The position numbers and the translations under genes were made by a program. Positions 13,482-26,776 of a DNA stretch of 42,500 nucleotides are shown here, piece after piece. Position 1 is the first letter of the stretch; every line of letters starts with the position of its first letter. The notes below the pieces were generated by a model that searched no databases, was not told the DNA's origin, and saw only the letters and a list, made by a program, of their open reading frames with translations. The stretch lies in the NCBI GenBank assembly GCA_016946835.1, contig JACVTC010000005.1, positions 710,001-752,500 of the forward strand, read 5' to 3'. This stretch comes from Neocallimastix lanati (nom. inval.) (Eukaryota; Neocallimastigomycota; Neocallimastigomycetes; Neocallimastigales; Neocallimastigaceae).

Positions 13482-13640
13482 TACTACTACTACTACTACT
13501 ACTACTAATACTAATAATAATACTAATAATAATACTAATAATAATAAATGATAATAATTAATAATAATAATTATAATAATTAATAATAATAATTATAATA
13601 ATTAATAATAAAAATTATAATAATTAATAATAATAAATTA
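13482..13640. repeat. ACT, then AATACT, then TAATAATAATTA repeats
   Basis: Seven ACT units pass into TAATACTAATAA units and then into a roughly 20-bp TAATAATAATTATAATAAT repeat. The gradient of related motifs suggests growth by slippage. Confidence 0.75.
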
Positions 13641-14276
13641 ATAAAAAAAAAGTCTTTCCTAATTTTTTTCCTTAATCTATTTTAACTATTCATTTATTCA
13701 TATATACATATTTAAATATTATTATTATTGTTATTATTTAGATTTAGTATTATTCAGTGTTATCTTTATTGATAATTTAATTATTTATCATGTATTATTT
13801 ATAATTAATTATTCATAGTATTAGTATTATTCCAACTTGATTAAAATACAAAAAAAAAAAAAAAAAATAACATTATAAAAATTTATTATTAATTAAAATT
13901 ATTAATAGAATTAAAATTATCAGTATAGTTTAATATATGACTCTGATATATTAAAATATTAAATTTGGTCATCCTCTTTTTCATATATAAAATAAAAATT
14001 TAATAAGTGGAAAAATGGAAATGGCATAAATTTTTATGAGTTTAAATTTAAAAATGACTATAAAAAGAACATTTTTGTATTTGATTTTTACGTTTTTTCT
14101 TTTTTCTCATTTTAATATTTTAAACAAAAAAAAAAAAAAATTTATTTTTGTAATATATTTCGTTATGATTTTTTATTAAAGCATTATTAACTTCTCATTA
14201 AATAAAAGTTTAATCTTTGAAATATTTTAATGCTAATTAAGAATAGATAAATTTAAATTAAGAGTGTCTTTTTTTT

Positions 14277-14309
<33 letters not shown>

Positions 14310-15169
14310 CTTTATCTTATACAATTGTAATTTAAAAAAGTTAAAATATAAATAAAAAAAAAAAAAAGAAGAAAAAGAAGAGAAAAAACAAGGACATTTT
14401 TCATTTACTTTTAAAAAGCATTTTATTATTAATAATTAGTTTAAAATAATCATAACAATATACATATACAAATAAAAAAGTATCTTTGTTTTATATTATT
14501 ATTAATATATTGTGAAAAACGATCTTTATATAAAAAAAAAAGAATAAATAAAATAAAATAAAAATTTAATGAAAAAAAAAAAAAAAGAATAAACAAATAA
14601 ATAAAAAAATATTATAAAACTATATTATATATAAATATATTTTTTTTTTTTTTGAATTAATAATGTTTTTAATATAAAAAGTCATTTATATTTTATTCAA
14701 TAAGAAAACAAAAAATAAAAAAAATAAAAAAAAAAAGAAACTAACAAAATCTATTAATATATTATTAACCTAACAGATGATGAGTAAAATTTAATAAAAC
14801 AAGTAATAACAATTAAAAAAATAAAAATAATAAAAAAAAAAAAAAAAAAAAGAAAAAAAGAAAAATAATATATATATATAGTATTAAAGAAACAATAAGA
14901 ATAATAATAAGAAAAAAAAAAAAAAAAGAAGCATAAAAGAAAAATAATATATATAATATATTAAAGACACAGTAACAAGAAAAAAAAATTTTTTTTTATT
15001 AATAAAAGCAATATAAAAAATTAAACTTTGATATTTTTTTTTAATCTTTAAAAAAAACCAACGATTAAGGAATAAAAAAGATAACCGATAACAAAACGAA
15101 TAATTAAAAAGGATATTCAATTTTTTTTTTTATTTTAATTTTTATTTTGGATTTATATATTCATTGGGT
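13641..15169. other. AT-rich spacer upstream of the DUF1752 gene
   Basis: A/T homopolymers and simple repeats only. The region immediately before the start codon at 15170 carries a T run (15121-15131) and then TTTATTTTGGATTTATATAT. This is a plausible promoter or leader, but no specific element can be named. Confidence 0.5.
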
Positions 15170-17579
15170 ATGCCTGTATTATTACATCAACAACCTGTTT
15201 TAACCTTGGCTCTTGAAAGTTTTCAAGACGCTACTATAGATGAAAATGATATAAGAAGGTAAATTTATTAATATATATAAGTTAAAAGTACAATTTAAAT
15301 TATATAATATTATATAGTATCAACATTACTAAATATTTCTATTGTTTAAATATATTTTTAATTTATAAAAATGTATATTAATAATAAATGTTATTTAATA
15401 ACATTCGTCCACCCATTCATATATGTACATATGTCAATTTATAATTAATTTATAAATTGAAAATTTTTTAAACCAATAAAGAATGTGGGTTCTTTTCAAA
15501 AAATGTAAAGATGATATAAAAAATGGATTTAGACTTGAAAATATATCTTGGAGAATATGGTATAAAAAATACTTGAATAATACTTCGGATTTATTTTCAA
15601 ATAATAAAATTTGTAAAAAATCTATGGAGAGTTCACCAATACATTCCGTAGACTCCAATTGTTCCAATTTTTCTTTGATTGAGCCCGTGGAAGTATTAAA
15701 AAAATGTGCATGTGGTGAACAATTGACATCTTCCTCTTTAAATTCTATATCTACCCCTCAAAGAGAATACACTAGCTTTAATAAATTAAATTCCCTTCGT
15801 CCTCATCACCAAAAACAAACAATAATATCCTCCGTAGATCATACTACCGGTCAAATCATTAAAAAAGAAACCGTTAGGTATTCTTCAGCAACATTAGTAA
15901 AACCATCTGTATTACGTCAAACACAAACGAAACCTTCTACTTATACAAATTCTGAAAAATCAGTAGAAATTCATAAGGAAAGTGAATTAAAACAAGAAAA
16001 AGAAGAAGAAATTGAAAAAGAAAAGAAAATAAAAAAAGAAAAAGTAGATGTAGAAGAAGAAGAAGAAGAAGAAAGAGAAGAATCAAATAATAAAATCACC
16101 AATGAAATACCCCGTGAAGTACACCATGATCTACATCATGATGTAACGCATGAAATATCGCATGAAATACCCCATTCAGAAATAGATTCTGAAAAAGTAA
16201 TGACCAATGATTCAACAAACAATACTACAATCAACACTAATAGTAATAGTAATGCTAATGTTAAAGCTCATATTGACATGGAGGAGAGTCGTCCTCATCA
16301 TCCTAGTACTGTTCATCCTAATGATCATGATCATATCCGTAGTTATAATATTCCACCCAATTGTCCAACATTGGAACAATATTATCAACAACAATTATTG
16401 ATGCTTCAACAAGTGTATATACAAAAACAACAACAATTACAATACCAAAAACAACAAATGAACATCAATACTGAACAAGTTTGTCAACATCAAATGTATT
16501 TACAACAATGGTTTAATCAACAACAACAAGAATTACTATCCAATTGTCAAATTTATTATAGAAAATATATACAATATATGCGAGCTCAAGCACAAGCTCA
16601 AGCAAGAGCTCAAGCCCAAAGATATGGTCAAGTACAAACTGAAGTTCAACTTGAAGCCCAAAACCAAGCTCAAGCAAGACAAAAACAAACCCAAGCTCAT
16701 GTTCAAACACATGGTCAAATTCATGACCATGTTCAAGTTCAAGCTCAAGTTCAAAGTCAAAATAAACCATTAGCTTACAATAAAGATGATTATGATGAAG
16801 AAGAGGATGAAGATGATTATTATTATTCTGATGAAGAGGATGAAAATTATAATGAAAACATAAATCTTCAAAAAGGAATGAAAGGAAAGGATAGAAAGGA
16901 AGCTATAATTAGAAATAAATCTAAAGAAAATGATTTATTTAGAAAAGTTTCCACTAACACTTTAAAAAGTAAAATAACTAAACCTTCCTTATTAAGTGCT
17001 ATGATTAAGGAAAATAATTATAATGAATATAAGAAAACTATTGAAATTATTCAAAAGTGTGAAGAAGATGATCGTAATGTTTCAAATAATATCTATAGTA
17101 TTAAAGATTATAATCGTAATTGTATAAATTCTTTAAATAAAACTGCTCGTCGTAGAAGAGTTCCAAGTTTTGAGGATATTCGAAATAATCAACATGGTTT
17201 TAAAAAATTATTTGAAATGCATCCGTTACATCCTATTACTAACAGAAGCAACAACAATGGTAATAATCTCCAAGAACAAAATGAAGTAATCAATTCGGAT
17301 ATTGAGGAATATTATGAAAGAAATCCTTATCCTACTACTGGTAATGGTACAAATAACTCCTATTGTACTGTTAATACTAATAATATAACTAATAGTCAAG
17401 ACAGTCATACTACATTATATTTTAATCATAATTTAAATGATATTTATGGTAGTAATAAGACAACTACTTCCACAAGAAGTATAAGAAGCACTAAAAGTTG
17501 TATCAGTAATCGAATTAATAATAATAATGATAGTATTAATTTATACATGAGTAAGAAAAGATTAAATTATTCAAATTAA
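15170..17579 (+). CDS. DUF1752 (AreA/Reg1 GATA-like) domain protein, two exons, 728 aa
   Basis: Exon 1 is 15170-15258 and exon 2 is 15482-17579; the 223-bp intron begins GTAAAT and ends AAAG, splitting an Arg codon. The first exon starts MPVLLHQQ. Residues 31-56 form the fungal DUF1752 motif (MWVLFKKCK, then GFRLENISWRIW), complete only when the exons are joined. This small domain is known from the N-terminus of the nitrogen regulator AreA and from the glucose-repression phosphatase subunit Reg1. No GATA zinc finger follows, so a Reg1-like or orphan nutrient-signalling role fits better than DNA binding; that is inference. The rest is low complexity: Glu/Lys-rich about 200-233, His-rich about 239-260, Gln-rich about 330-380, Ala-Gln repeats about 395-460, acidic about 462-490, a KPSLLSAMIKEN motif near 529 and a basic ARRRRVPSF patch near 584. 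The domain call is firm; the function is not. Confidence 0.85.
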
Positions 17580-18026
17580 GGAAGAAGATAAAGAAAAAAA
17601 GATAGTAATAATAAATATAATATACATTAATATATTAATTAATGTATATTAATAAAGAAATTAATTTAAGGAGAATGAATAAGAAAAGAGATATAAAAAA
17701 AAATTTTTTTTTATTTTTTTTATTTTTTTTTTAATTCTCTATTTCTTTTTCTTTATAAAGTTGGATTATATTTTAATTTTTCTTTTTCTTTTATTTTATA
17801 ATTTTTCTTTTTACTTTTTTTCTTTTTTTTATTTTTTTTTTCGTCATACATTATTATACTTTTATTACCGTGTTAAAATCATAAATACAACCTATACAAA
17901 ACATTTATCATCATATTTTATATTTTATATTTTAAATTTTATACATATATACTACTATCATAAAAATTAATATTAATTATATATATAGTTATATATATAT
18001 TAATTAGAAAATAATATATATATAAA

Positions 18027-18067
<41 letters not shown>

Positions 18068-18125
18068 AAAGAAAGAAAAAAAGAAAGAAAAAAAGAAAAA
18101 TGTTATTATAATTTCTTTTTCTTTT

Positions 18126-18156
<31 letters not shown>

Positions 18157-18308
18157 TTTTTTTTATTTTGTTATAAAAATATATATTTTTTATTTTTATT
18201 TTTTTTTTTTTTTTGTATTAATATAAGAGAAAGAAAAAGAAAAGAATTCATGATACCAAGTCATTAAATAATAGGAGAAAAAAAAAATTCTTATATTGAA
18301 ATTTTAAA

Positions 18309-18342
<34 letters not shown>

Positions 18343-18393
18343 ATAAAATAAAATAAAAAAAAAAATAATAATAGAACAAATAATAAAAAATAA

Positions 18394-18429
<36 letters not shown>

Positions 18430-18756
18430 AGTAAAAAAAAGAGAAGAAAAGAAAAGTAATTTAAATATATATATAAATTGTAAATAAAAAAAAAATAGTT
18501 ATTATATAATTATGTAATTATATAATAATAATAATCAATATATAAATATATAAATATAAATATAAATATAAATATAAATATAAATATAATATTAAATATA
18601 TATATAATAAAATAAATAATAAAAAAAAAAAAAAAAAAAAAAAAAAGTTTATAGTTTAAGATGATTACTAAGTAAGTCATTTTTATTTTTTTATATAGTT
18701 AAATAAAAAAAAAAAAAAATAAAAAATTAAACCGAAAGAGAAAAACAAAAGCAAAA

Positions 18757-18808
<52 letters not shown>

Positions 18809-19205
18809 AAAAACTAAAAAAAAATTAAAGAATAAGTAAATAATATTAAGAAAAAAAAAATTATAAAAAAAAAAAAATAAATAAAACTATAAACGAAAAA
18901 TAAACTCTAAAAAAAAAAAAAAAAAAAAAAGAAGGTCTTAATGAAATGAAAGATTATTTATATTTTTTTTTTTTTAATTTTTTTTTTTATTTTTTTTTTT
19001 TATTATATTTAAATGTTGGAGATTTATGGATTTCATGAGTGGGGAAAAAGGTTTATGTAGTTAGTAAGGGGAAAAACATAATGACATTGACATTTCCTTT
19101 TTTTTTTTATATATATATATAACTTTCTTCTGTCAAACTACTTTATTCTAACCACTAACCATTGTCATAAATCACACCAACCAACCCTTCATACCAACCA
19201 CAAAT
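17580..19205. other. Convergent spacer between the DUF1752 and CDK10 genes, left part
   Basis: AT-rich spacer with many long A and T runs and TATAAA repeats near 18540-18590. A more complex patch at 19010-19205 has no frame open beyond about 15 codons from an ATG. No gene is supported. Confidence 0.5.
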
Positions 19206-19508
<303 letters not shown>

Positions 19509-19970
19509 TTACTTTTTTATTATTTATTTATTTATTTATTTATTTATTATTTTTTTAATATTTATTTATTTATTTATTTATTTATCATTTTTTTTTAAAT
19601 ACTCTTTCATTCATAGAAAATAAAAAAATTGGGTATATTGAAAAATCATATATATAAAAATAAAAAAAAAATTTTTTTTTTTTTTTTCTTTTCTATTTTG
19701 GTATTATTATTATTATTATAGATTTAATAAAATAAAAATAAAAATATAAAAGATGAAAAAGATAAAATAAAAAATAAAAAGATAAAATAAAAAAATATAT
19801 ATCTAATATATATATTAAATTTAAAAAATAAGAAAAAAAATAAGAAAAAAAAAAATTTTTAATAATTTATATTATAATTTATATTATATAGATGTTGTTA
19901 ATGTTGTTGATGATGTTGAGGTCGATGATAATCATAAAAGTATTGGTATAGTATAAAATATAAAATATTG

Positions 19971-20010
<40 letters not shown>

Positions 20011-20043
20011 GTATTTTTGAAAGAGAATAAAAATAATTATTTA

Positions 20044-20096
<53 letters not shown>

Positions 20097-20138
20097 TTTT
20101 TTTCTTTTTTTCAATTATTTTTTTTTTTTTTTTTTTTT
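19509..20138. other. Spacer 3' of the CDK10 gene
   Basis: TTTA repeats (19510-19590), A and T runs and a TA repeat (20048-20078). On the minus strand 19948-19898 reads YQYFYDYHRPQHHQQH then a stop. This resembles the Gln/His-rich tail of the neighbouring kinase but has no clear acceptor joining it. Confidence 0.45.
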
Positions 20139-21294
20139 TCAATCTAATTTAAATACTTGATGAGGTGGAGCAGCAATCATCGTATCACTCATATAGTATT
20201 GTTGTTGTCCTTCCATTTCTTTTAATTTTTGTTGATTTTGTTGTTGATGTTGTGGGGATGGCTCAAGTTGTTGTTGTTGTCGATGGAAATATTCTTCTTG
20301 ATGAAAGAGTCTTTTTTTTTTTTTTTTATATTTATTTATTATATATATATATATTTAGTATTTATTTATTATATAATTATATATATATATATATTTAGTA
20401 TTTATTTATTTATTTATTTATTTATTATATCATTATATATATATGTTTTTTATTTATTTTTTTTATTTATTCAATTTTTTTTTATATATTTATTTTTTAT
20501 TTTTTTTATTTTTTTATTTTTTTTATTTTTTTTTTTAATTTTTTAATTTTATTTTTTATTACCTTTTATTATAGGTAGATGAGGTCGTCGCAGTGACCGT
20601 AGCTGAAGAGGATGAATGATGAGGATGAGGAGGATGACTATGATCTTCCATAAATTGTTCAGGAGATTTAGGCCAGGGACTCTCCTTAAAATATTTATGA
20701 TGTATGGCTTGATTCACCGTAAATCGTTTCTGTGGATCATACGTCAGTAGACCGTTCAATAAATCAATGACATTATCGGAAACATGTGGGAATTCCACCT
20801 TCAGTTGATTATATTTTTGAGTGGAAGGAAAGCGAACATTTCTGGCCAGTGGTAATCGATCAAATCCACTCCAAATCTTTGGATTCGGTACGCCTAAAAG
20901 TTCAAAAATTTTTTGTAATTGATTCATCTCCGTATTTCCTGGCATGATCGGTCGATGCTTTAATAATTCACCAAAAATACAACCTACAGACCTAAGAAAA
21001 GAAAAAAAAATAAAAAATAAAAATAAAAAAAAAATAAAAAAAAAAAAGTTTTAATTTTTTATTAAATAAATAAATAAATAAATATTTAATTATTTATTTA
21101 TAGTGATTATGATAATAATAATAACAATAATAAAAATAAAAAAATATAGAATAAAATAATAATAATAATAATAATAATAAAAAATAAAATAAAATAAAAT
21201 AAAATAAAATAATAATAATTTATAATATACAATATACAATATACAATATAATATATAATATATAATATAGGATTTATGATTGTCGTTTAATGTT

Positions 21295-21336
<42 letters not shown>

Positions 21337-22210
21337 ACAATATTATTATTTTATAAAATAATATATATATATAATATAAACATAATAAAAGATAATAATA
21401 ATATATAAAAAATGTATAGAAATGTAAAGGTATAATATAATAATAAAATAATTGTAATAATAATAATAATAATAATATAAATTAATATTTATAGATATAT
21501 ATAAAAAGATGAGGTGAGAAATTAATATTATAATATTATTATTTTTAATTTGTATATATATATATATATATATATTAATTTAATACGTTACCACATATCC
21601 ACTGCAAAGGAATAATTTTTTTCTCCTAGTAGGAGTTCGGGTGAACGATACCACAGGGTGACAACATTTGGGGTCATTGGGCAAGGTGGATCACCACAAG
21701 TTTTTGCTAACCCAAAATCAGCTTTAATAATAAAAATTAATGAGAAGTATTAACGAAAAATAAAAATAAAAATAGAAATAAAAATAAATAAATAAATTAT
21801 ATATATATATATATATAATATAAATAATATAAATAATAAAAATAATATAAATAATATAAATAATATAAATAATAAAAATAATATAAATAATATAAATAAT
21901 ATAAATAATATAAATAATAAAATAATAAATAATAGGTGGTGTTGGTGTGATTGATTATATATATTTATTTAATAATTTATATATATTATATATATAATTA
22001 TTTATAATTAAATATCTATAAAAAAATATATTGTATATAACTTACCAATTTTTAATATTCCTTTGGATGTTATTAATAAATTAGATAACTTTAGATCTCT
22101 TTTATTTATTATACATATTAATAAATTATATTAAATAATCAAAATTCTTTAATTTTTATTTTTACTTTTATTTTTATTACTCTTATTATATTATTATTAT
22201 TATTATTGTC

Positions 22211-22241
<31 letters not shown>

Positions 22242-23315
22242 TTGTTGCTATTGTTGTATATACCTATGTATAATAAAATGTTTATGAAGATATTGTATTC
22301 CTCTGAGTAACTGTAACATGATACATTTTACTAAATAAAAATAACAATAATAATATTATTATTATTTTTTTTATTTGAAATTGACAAAAACATAAATATA
22401 TATATATATATATGTAACATTAAAACTAATATTCAAATAAAAAGTATTATATAAATTATAATTCGTTTATTTCATTCCATTTTATCTATTTTATTTATTT
22501 ATTTATTTATTTTTAATTTATTTATAGGGCGATTTTATTATTTTTATGTTTTTTTTTTTTTTTTTTTATTTTTTTTTATGATTTTTAATAAAAATTACCT
22601 TCAGAAAATGTAAAATGAGATTTTGTATTATCCATCATATATGCTAAATCCTTGATATTATATTTTATTATATTAATATTAATATTAATATTATATTATA
22701 TATTTCAAATATATATATAAGATTTTCAAGATTAGTTATTTTTTATACATATATATATATAAAAATTCGAATTTTCAAACTAACTTGTTTACAATATTCC
22801 ATGACAATAAATATATTATGAAGTCCAGCTCCTCCAACAACAACATCTTTGACATTTATTATATTTTCATGTTGTAAACTTTTTAATAGTGCTATTTCTC
22901 TTAAACTTGAAATGGGAAGTCCATCCTTTTCTTTTTCCATTCGTATCTTTTTTAACGCTACTATTTCATTGGTTTCTTTATTTTTTGCACTATATACTAT
23001 TTTTTTTTTTTTTTTTTTTTTTTTTTAGTGGTTCAATTATTATGAAAATAAATAATAATAAATGATAATAAAAATATATAATATTATAATAATATATAAT
23101 AGGAATATATAATAACAATATATAATGAAATAATAACAAGATTATTATTAATAAAATTAATTTATATTTTTTATTTATTTATTTATTAATTTATTTATTT
23201 ATTATTATTATTATTATTTTATACAAGTAAATTGCATTTCAATTTGAAATGTAATTTTTATTTTAAATTGATATAGTATATAATAATATAATAATTTTCA
23301 TTTTCATTTAAACAA

Positions 23316-23346
<31 letters not shown>

Positions 23347-23687
23347 AATAATTAATATTTAATTTAATTTAATTTTATTGATTATAAATTATTAATTATT
23401 AATATAAATATTTTACCAATTCCATAAGTTCCTTCACCAATTCTACTTATTTTTCTATACATATCAACATTGTTACATCCTCCAAAAAATGGTTTGCTAA
23501 GATTCACTCTTCTTTTTTTCCCTGAAACTGAGTATAAATCAAATATTAAATTATCTGTATCATCTTTTTTTTGCTTATCATTTTTATCATTTTTATTATT
23601 ATTATCTTCCTTTTTTTTTTCTGTACTTTGACTTTTTTCACTACTGACAAAATCTAGTTTCCTTTTTAAATTCTTATTACTACTTTT

Positions 23688-23690
<3 letters not shown>
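20139..23690 (-). CDS. CDK10: CDK10-type (PISSLRE) cyclin-dependent kinase, eight exons, 462 aa
   Basis: Exons on the minus strand are 23690-23417, 22996-22785, 22650-22599, 22330-22264, 22098-22046, 21721-21592, 20991-20563 and 20310-20139. All introns are GT-AG and phases agree. The joined protein has an Asn/Lys-rich N-terminus, the glycine loop IGEGTYGIV (84-92), catalytic Lys107 in VALKK, the diagnostic PISSLRE helix (119-125, Glu125), HRDLKLSN (201-208), DFG (221-223), the T-loop Thr241 in [10 protein letters not shown], and WSVGCIF from residue 263. PISSLRE rather than PITSLRE, and the KEKDG run before it, mark CDK10 rather than CDK11. The last exon adds a Gln-rich tail ([15 protein letters not shown]) ending VFKLD. 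All catalytic residues are present, so it should be an active nuclear kinase needing a cyclin partner (cyclin M in animals). It is convergent with the DUF1752 gene. Exon 8 rests on frame-compatible splicing; without it the protein would stop just after exon 7. Confidence 0.92.
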
Positions 23691-23732
<42 letters not shown>

Positions 23733-23984
23733 CCGCTATTTCACAGATATTATTTTAGTTTAACTATTTCTTTTTATTAATATTTTTTAATTATTAATAG
23801 TATTTTTTATTTTTATTTTTATTTTTATTTTTTAATTTCTTTTTTAATTTTGAAATTTTTAATTTAAAAATTATTAAACTGGAATTAAAAATAAAAAAAT
23901 AAAAAATAAAAATAAAAAAAAAAAAAAATAAAAAAATTTAATAAAATAGAATAAAATAATTTTTTTTTTTTTACTTCATTCATT

Positions 23985-24063
<79 letters not shown>

Positions 24064-24066
24064 TTA
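23691..24066. repeat. Poly(T) next to the kinase start, and a (TTTA)n array
   Basis: A run of about 30 T (A on the coding strand) lies immediately before the kinase start codon at 23690. A (TTTA)n array of about 20 units covers 23983-24065. The sequence between them is plain AT-rich DNA. Confidence 0.75.
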
Positions 24067-24790
24067 AATAATTAAATTTTATATAATTATTAAAAATATA
24101 ATAATTATTATTATTAATAATTAATTATATATCTTTTTATCCACAAATTTTTTACTTTTTTTTTATTTAATTTTAGTTTATTATTTTTTTTCTTTATTAT
24201 AAAAAACTGATATAGATGGAATTTATATTATAAATATATATTTATATAGTTCTTTGCTCAGTTATGACGGTTAAATTTTATCTTAAATATTATGGAATGG
24301 ATAACTATTCTTGTTTTTCTATTTCATTTCAAATTATATTACAAATAAAGTTAATTTAATAAATAATATTTTGATATTTTGATATTGGTCAATGATAAAA
24401 TTGGACTTCGACAAAAAAAAAAAAAAAAATTATAAACATAAATTTATACAAAATATATTTATAAATTACCATTAAAATGTTTGAAGTTCATCATAAAAAA
24501 AATAAAAGTACTGTTGGGAAAACTATATAATGAAGAGATTTTCTAATTCATGATGCTTTGCTTCCTATAGTAATTTCCTAATTTCCTCCTTATATATTAT
24601 TATTATTATTATTATTATTTATTCTAAATAACCAAAGTAATATCAACAAGATACTATCCCTACCTGTGAGTCTGAGAGGGGTTGTACAAGTACTGTCAAT
24701 TTAATATATTGTATGAGGGAAATTACTAACATTTAGGTACGTGTCCATGTAGATATATATTCTACTTAAGTGATGTAGATACATTCTACT

Positions 24791-24823
<33 letters not shown>

Positions 24824-26195
24824 TAATCTTTCTGACATTCATGCAATATGACAAGGAAGCTAATACATATCTCAATGAATTAGTTAAACTGACCTTACCT
24901 TGCCTCGCTTTAAAAGGAAGTTAGAAATTGGAGAAGCACTATGAGGAAAAGCATAAAGCATACCTGTAAAATTTCTCAGTTATAAAATGCATGTCAGAGT
25001 GCCAAAGCTGAACACTTAGTAAGGCCATCTAGCAGACAATATACTTTGTTATTCATAATTAAAAAATTAATGAAAATCATAAATCATTAATTTTTTTTTT
25101 AAAAAAAAAAGGAAAAATATAAAAAAAAAAAAAAAGATTTATATAAAATATACACATAGAAAATGCTTTAGAATTTTTTTTTCATTTCTGCTTATTGTTT
25201 CAAAGAATCTTGCTTAAGAAGATATATATATATATATATACAAAGAAAATTATTATTTCTTTTATAGTTAATCTCAATAAAACAAGTTAATTTTCGACAA
25301 AAAAAATTTTTTTTTTTTTTTTTTTTTTTTGATAGTTAAATTTTAGGGTTACCAAATCAATTAGCCAATTTATATAATATATTTATGGTAGATACATTCA
25401 ATATAATCATCGTCATCTTAATTTACTTTTTCAAGTATAAACTAAAAATATAAAAAAAAAAGATAATAATTAAGGAATAATATATATATATAGTCAATAG
25501 ATATATTTTTTATATATATATATATATAAATTGGAAAATATTTCTATTGACTTAACAGAATATCTATTAATATTTAAACTAAATAATTTCATTTATATTT
25601 GAAAATTTAGTATTTTTAAGTTTACAATTTAATGAACATTTTAATTAATATTTTTACTTTATTACAACTTTTACTATAATTTTAAATATTAAAAAAGTAT
25701 ATCATAAATAAATAGTTTATATAGTTTGTAATAACAAATAATATAGTTTTAAAAAAATTTTTTTTTTTATTCTCTATAAGCCTCTTTTATATAATTATTA
25801 TGAAAACATATAATGAATGTATTGAACATTAAATGCATTTTATATGAATAAATATCACTAAATTATGTATTATTAAAAAAATAAAATTAGTAAATAAACA
25901 AAAACATTGAAATTTTCAAAAGATTAAGAGTCTCAATTGACTTTATGAACTTGTACAAAAATTTGTTAATTAGGTAATTTAGTAATTCAATAGTTTAGTA
26001 CTTTAGTAATTTAGTAATTTAATTATAACTTGAATATTCAAGGTTAACGACACTTGAATACACACATACATAAATCATAAATAAGAAACACATTAGAAAT
26101 TAGGGAATTAGTTATTTAAATATTTCTTTTATAATTTAGTAATTATTAAATTAGCATATTAGTAAATTAGTATATTAGTAAATAATATATAATAG
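24067..26195. other. Gene-poor region with a GC-richer island at about 24510-25045
   Basis: Most of this is AT-rich spacer. Between about 24510 and 25045 the sequence is clearly more complex, broken by a 32-base T run (24790-24822). On the minus strand within it, roughly 24990 to 24884 gives a short open stretch containing GMLYAFPHSASPISNF, with no start or splice context. It may be a relic of a mobile or repeated element. A TTTAGTAA repeat occurs near 25975-26020. Confidence 0.4.
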
Positions 26196-26745
26196 TTTAT
26201 TAAATATTATGAAGAAGAAATCAATGAAGTACCGAAGCTCATCAGAAGGTTAGAAAACATGGTGGCTGAAAGTGATAAAGAAACCTTGGAAATTATAGAG
26301 AAATTTTTAGACATGACACAAAAAGCTAAAAATATATATATATATATATAGTAATCTTAGTAACAGGGAAAAGTAAAAACTATCTATTCAAAGAGTTACC
26401 AAAGAAACAAATAAACTTCTAGAAAAAAAAGTACAGTATTTCAGACGTTGCTGATAAAATATTAAAAGATATGAAGAAATAAATTAGAAATCGTAGAATT
26501 TTTATTCCCAAAAAAAAAAAAAAAATAAGTAAAAAGATGAAGAAATATCCTATATCTCTAAAGAAAAAAAAAATAAGGATAAAAATAAGGTTCAGCGCAG
26601 TAATCTTGAAGGCTATAATCAAGATGTGAAATCGATACTACATTAAACGGTAATAAATTATAACAATCAACACTTTTAATATAAAATAATAAACAATATT
26701 AAACAAATAAAATTATGATACAAACAATTGTGATAGTAATAGTGG

Positions 26746-26776
<31 letters not shown>

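Noticed and set aside
14884-15120. 78-codon minus-strand open frame rich in Phe and Leu
   Set aside because: Composition reflects A/T runs only, and it lies just upstream of the DUF1752 start in an ordinary spacer.
16212-16770. Antisense open frames inside the DUF1752 gene
   Set aside because: They are shadows of the His/Gln/Ala-rich repeats on the coding strand.
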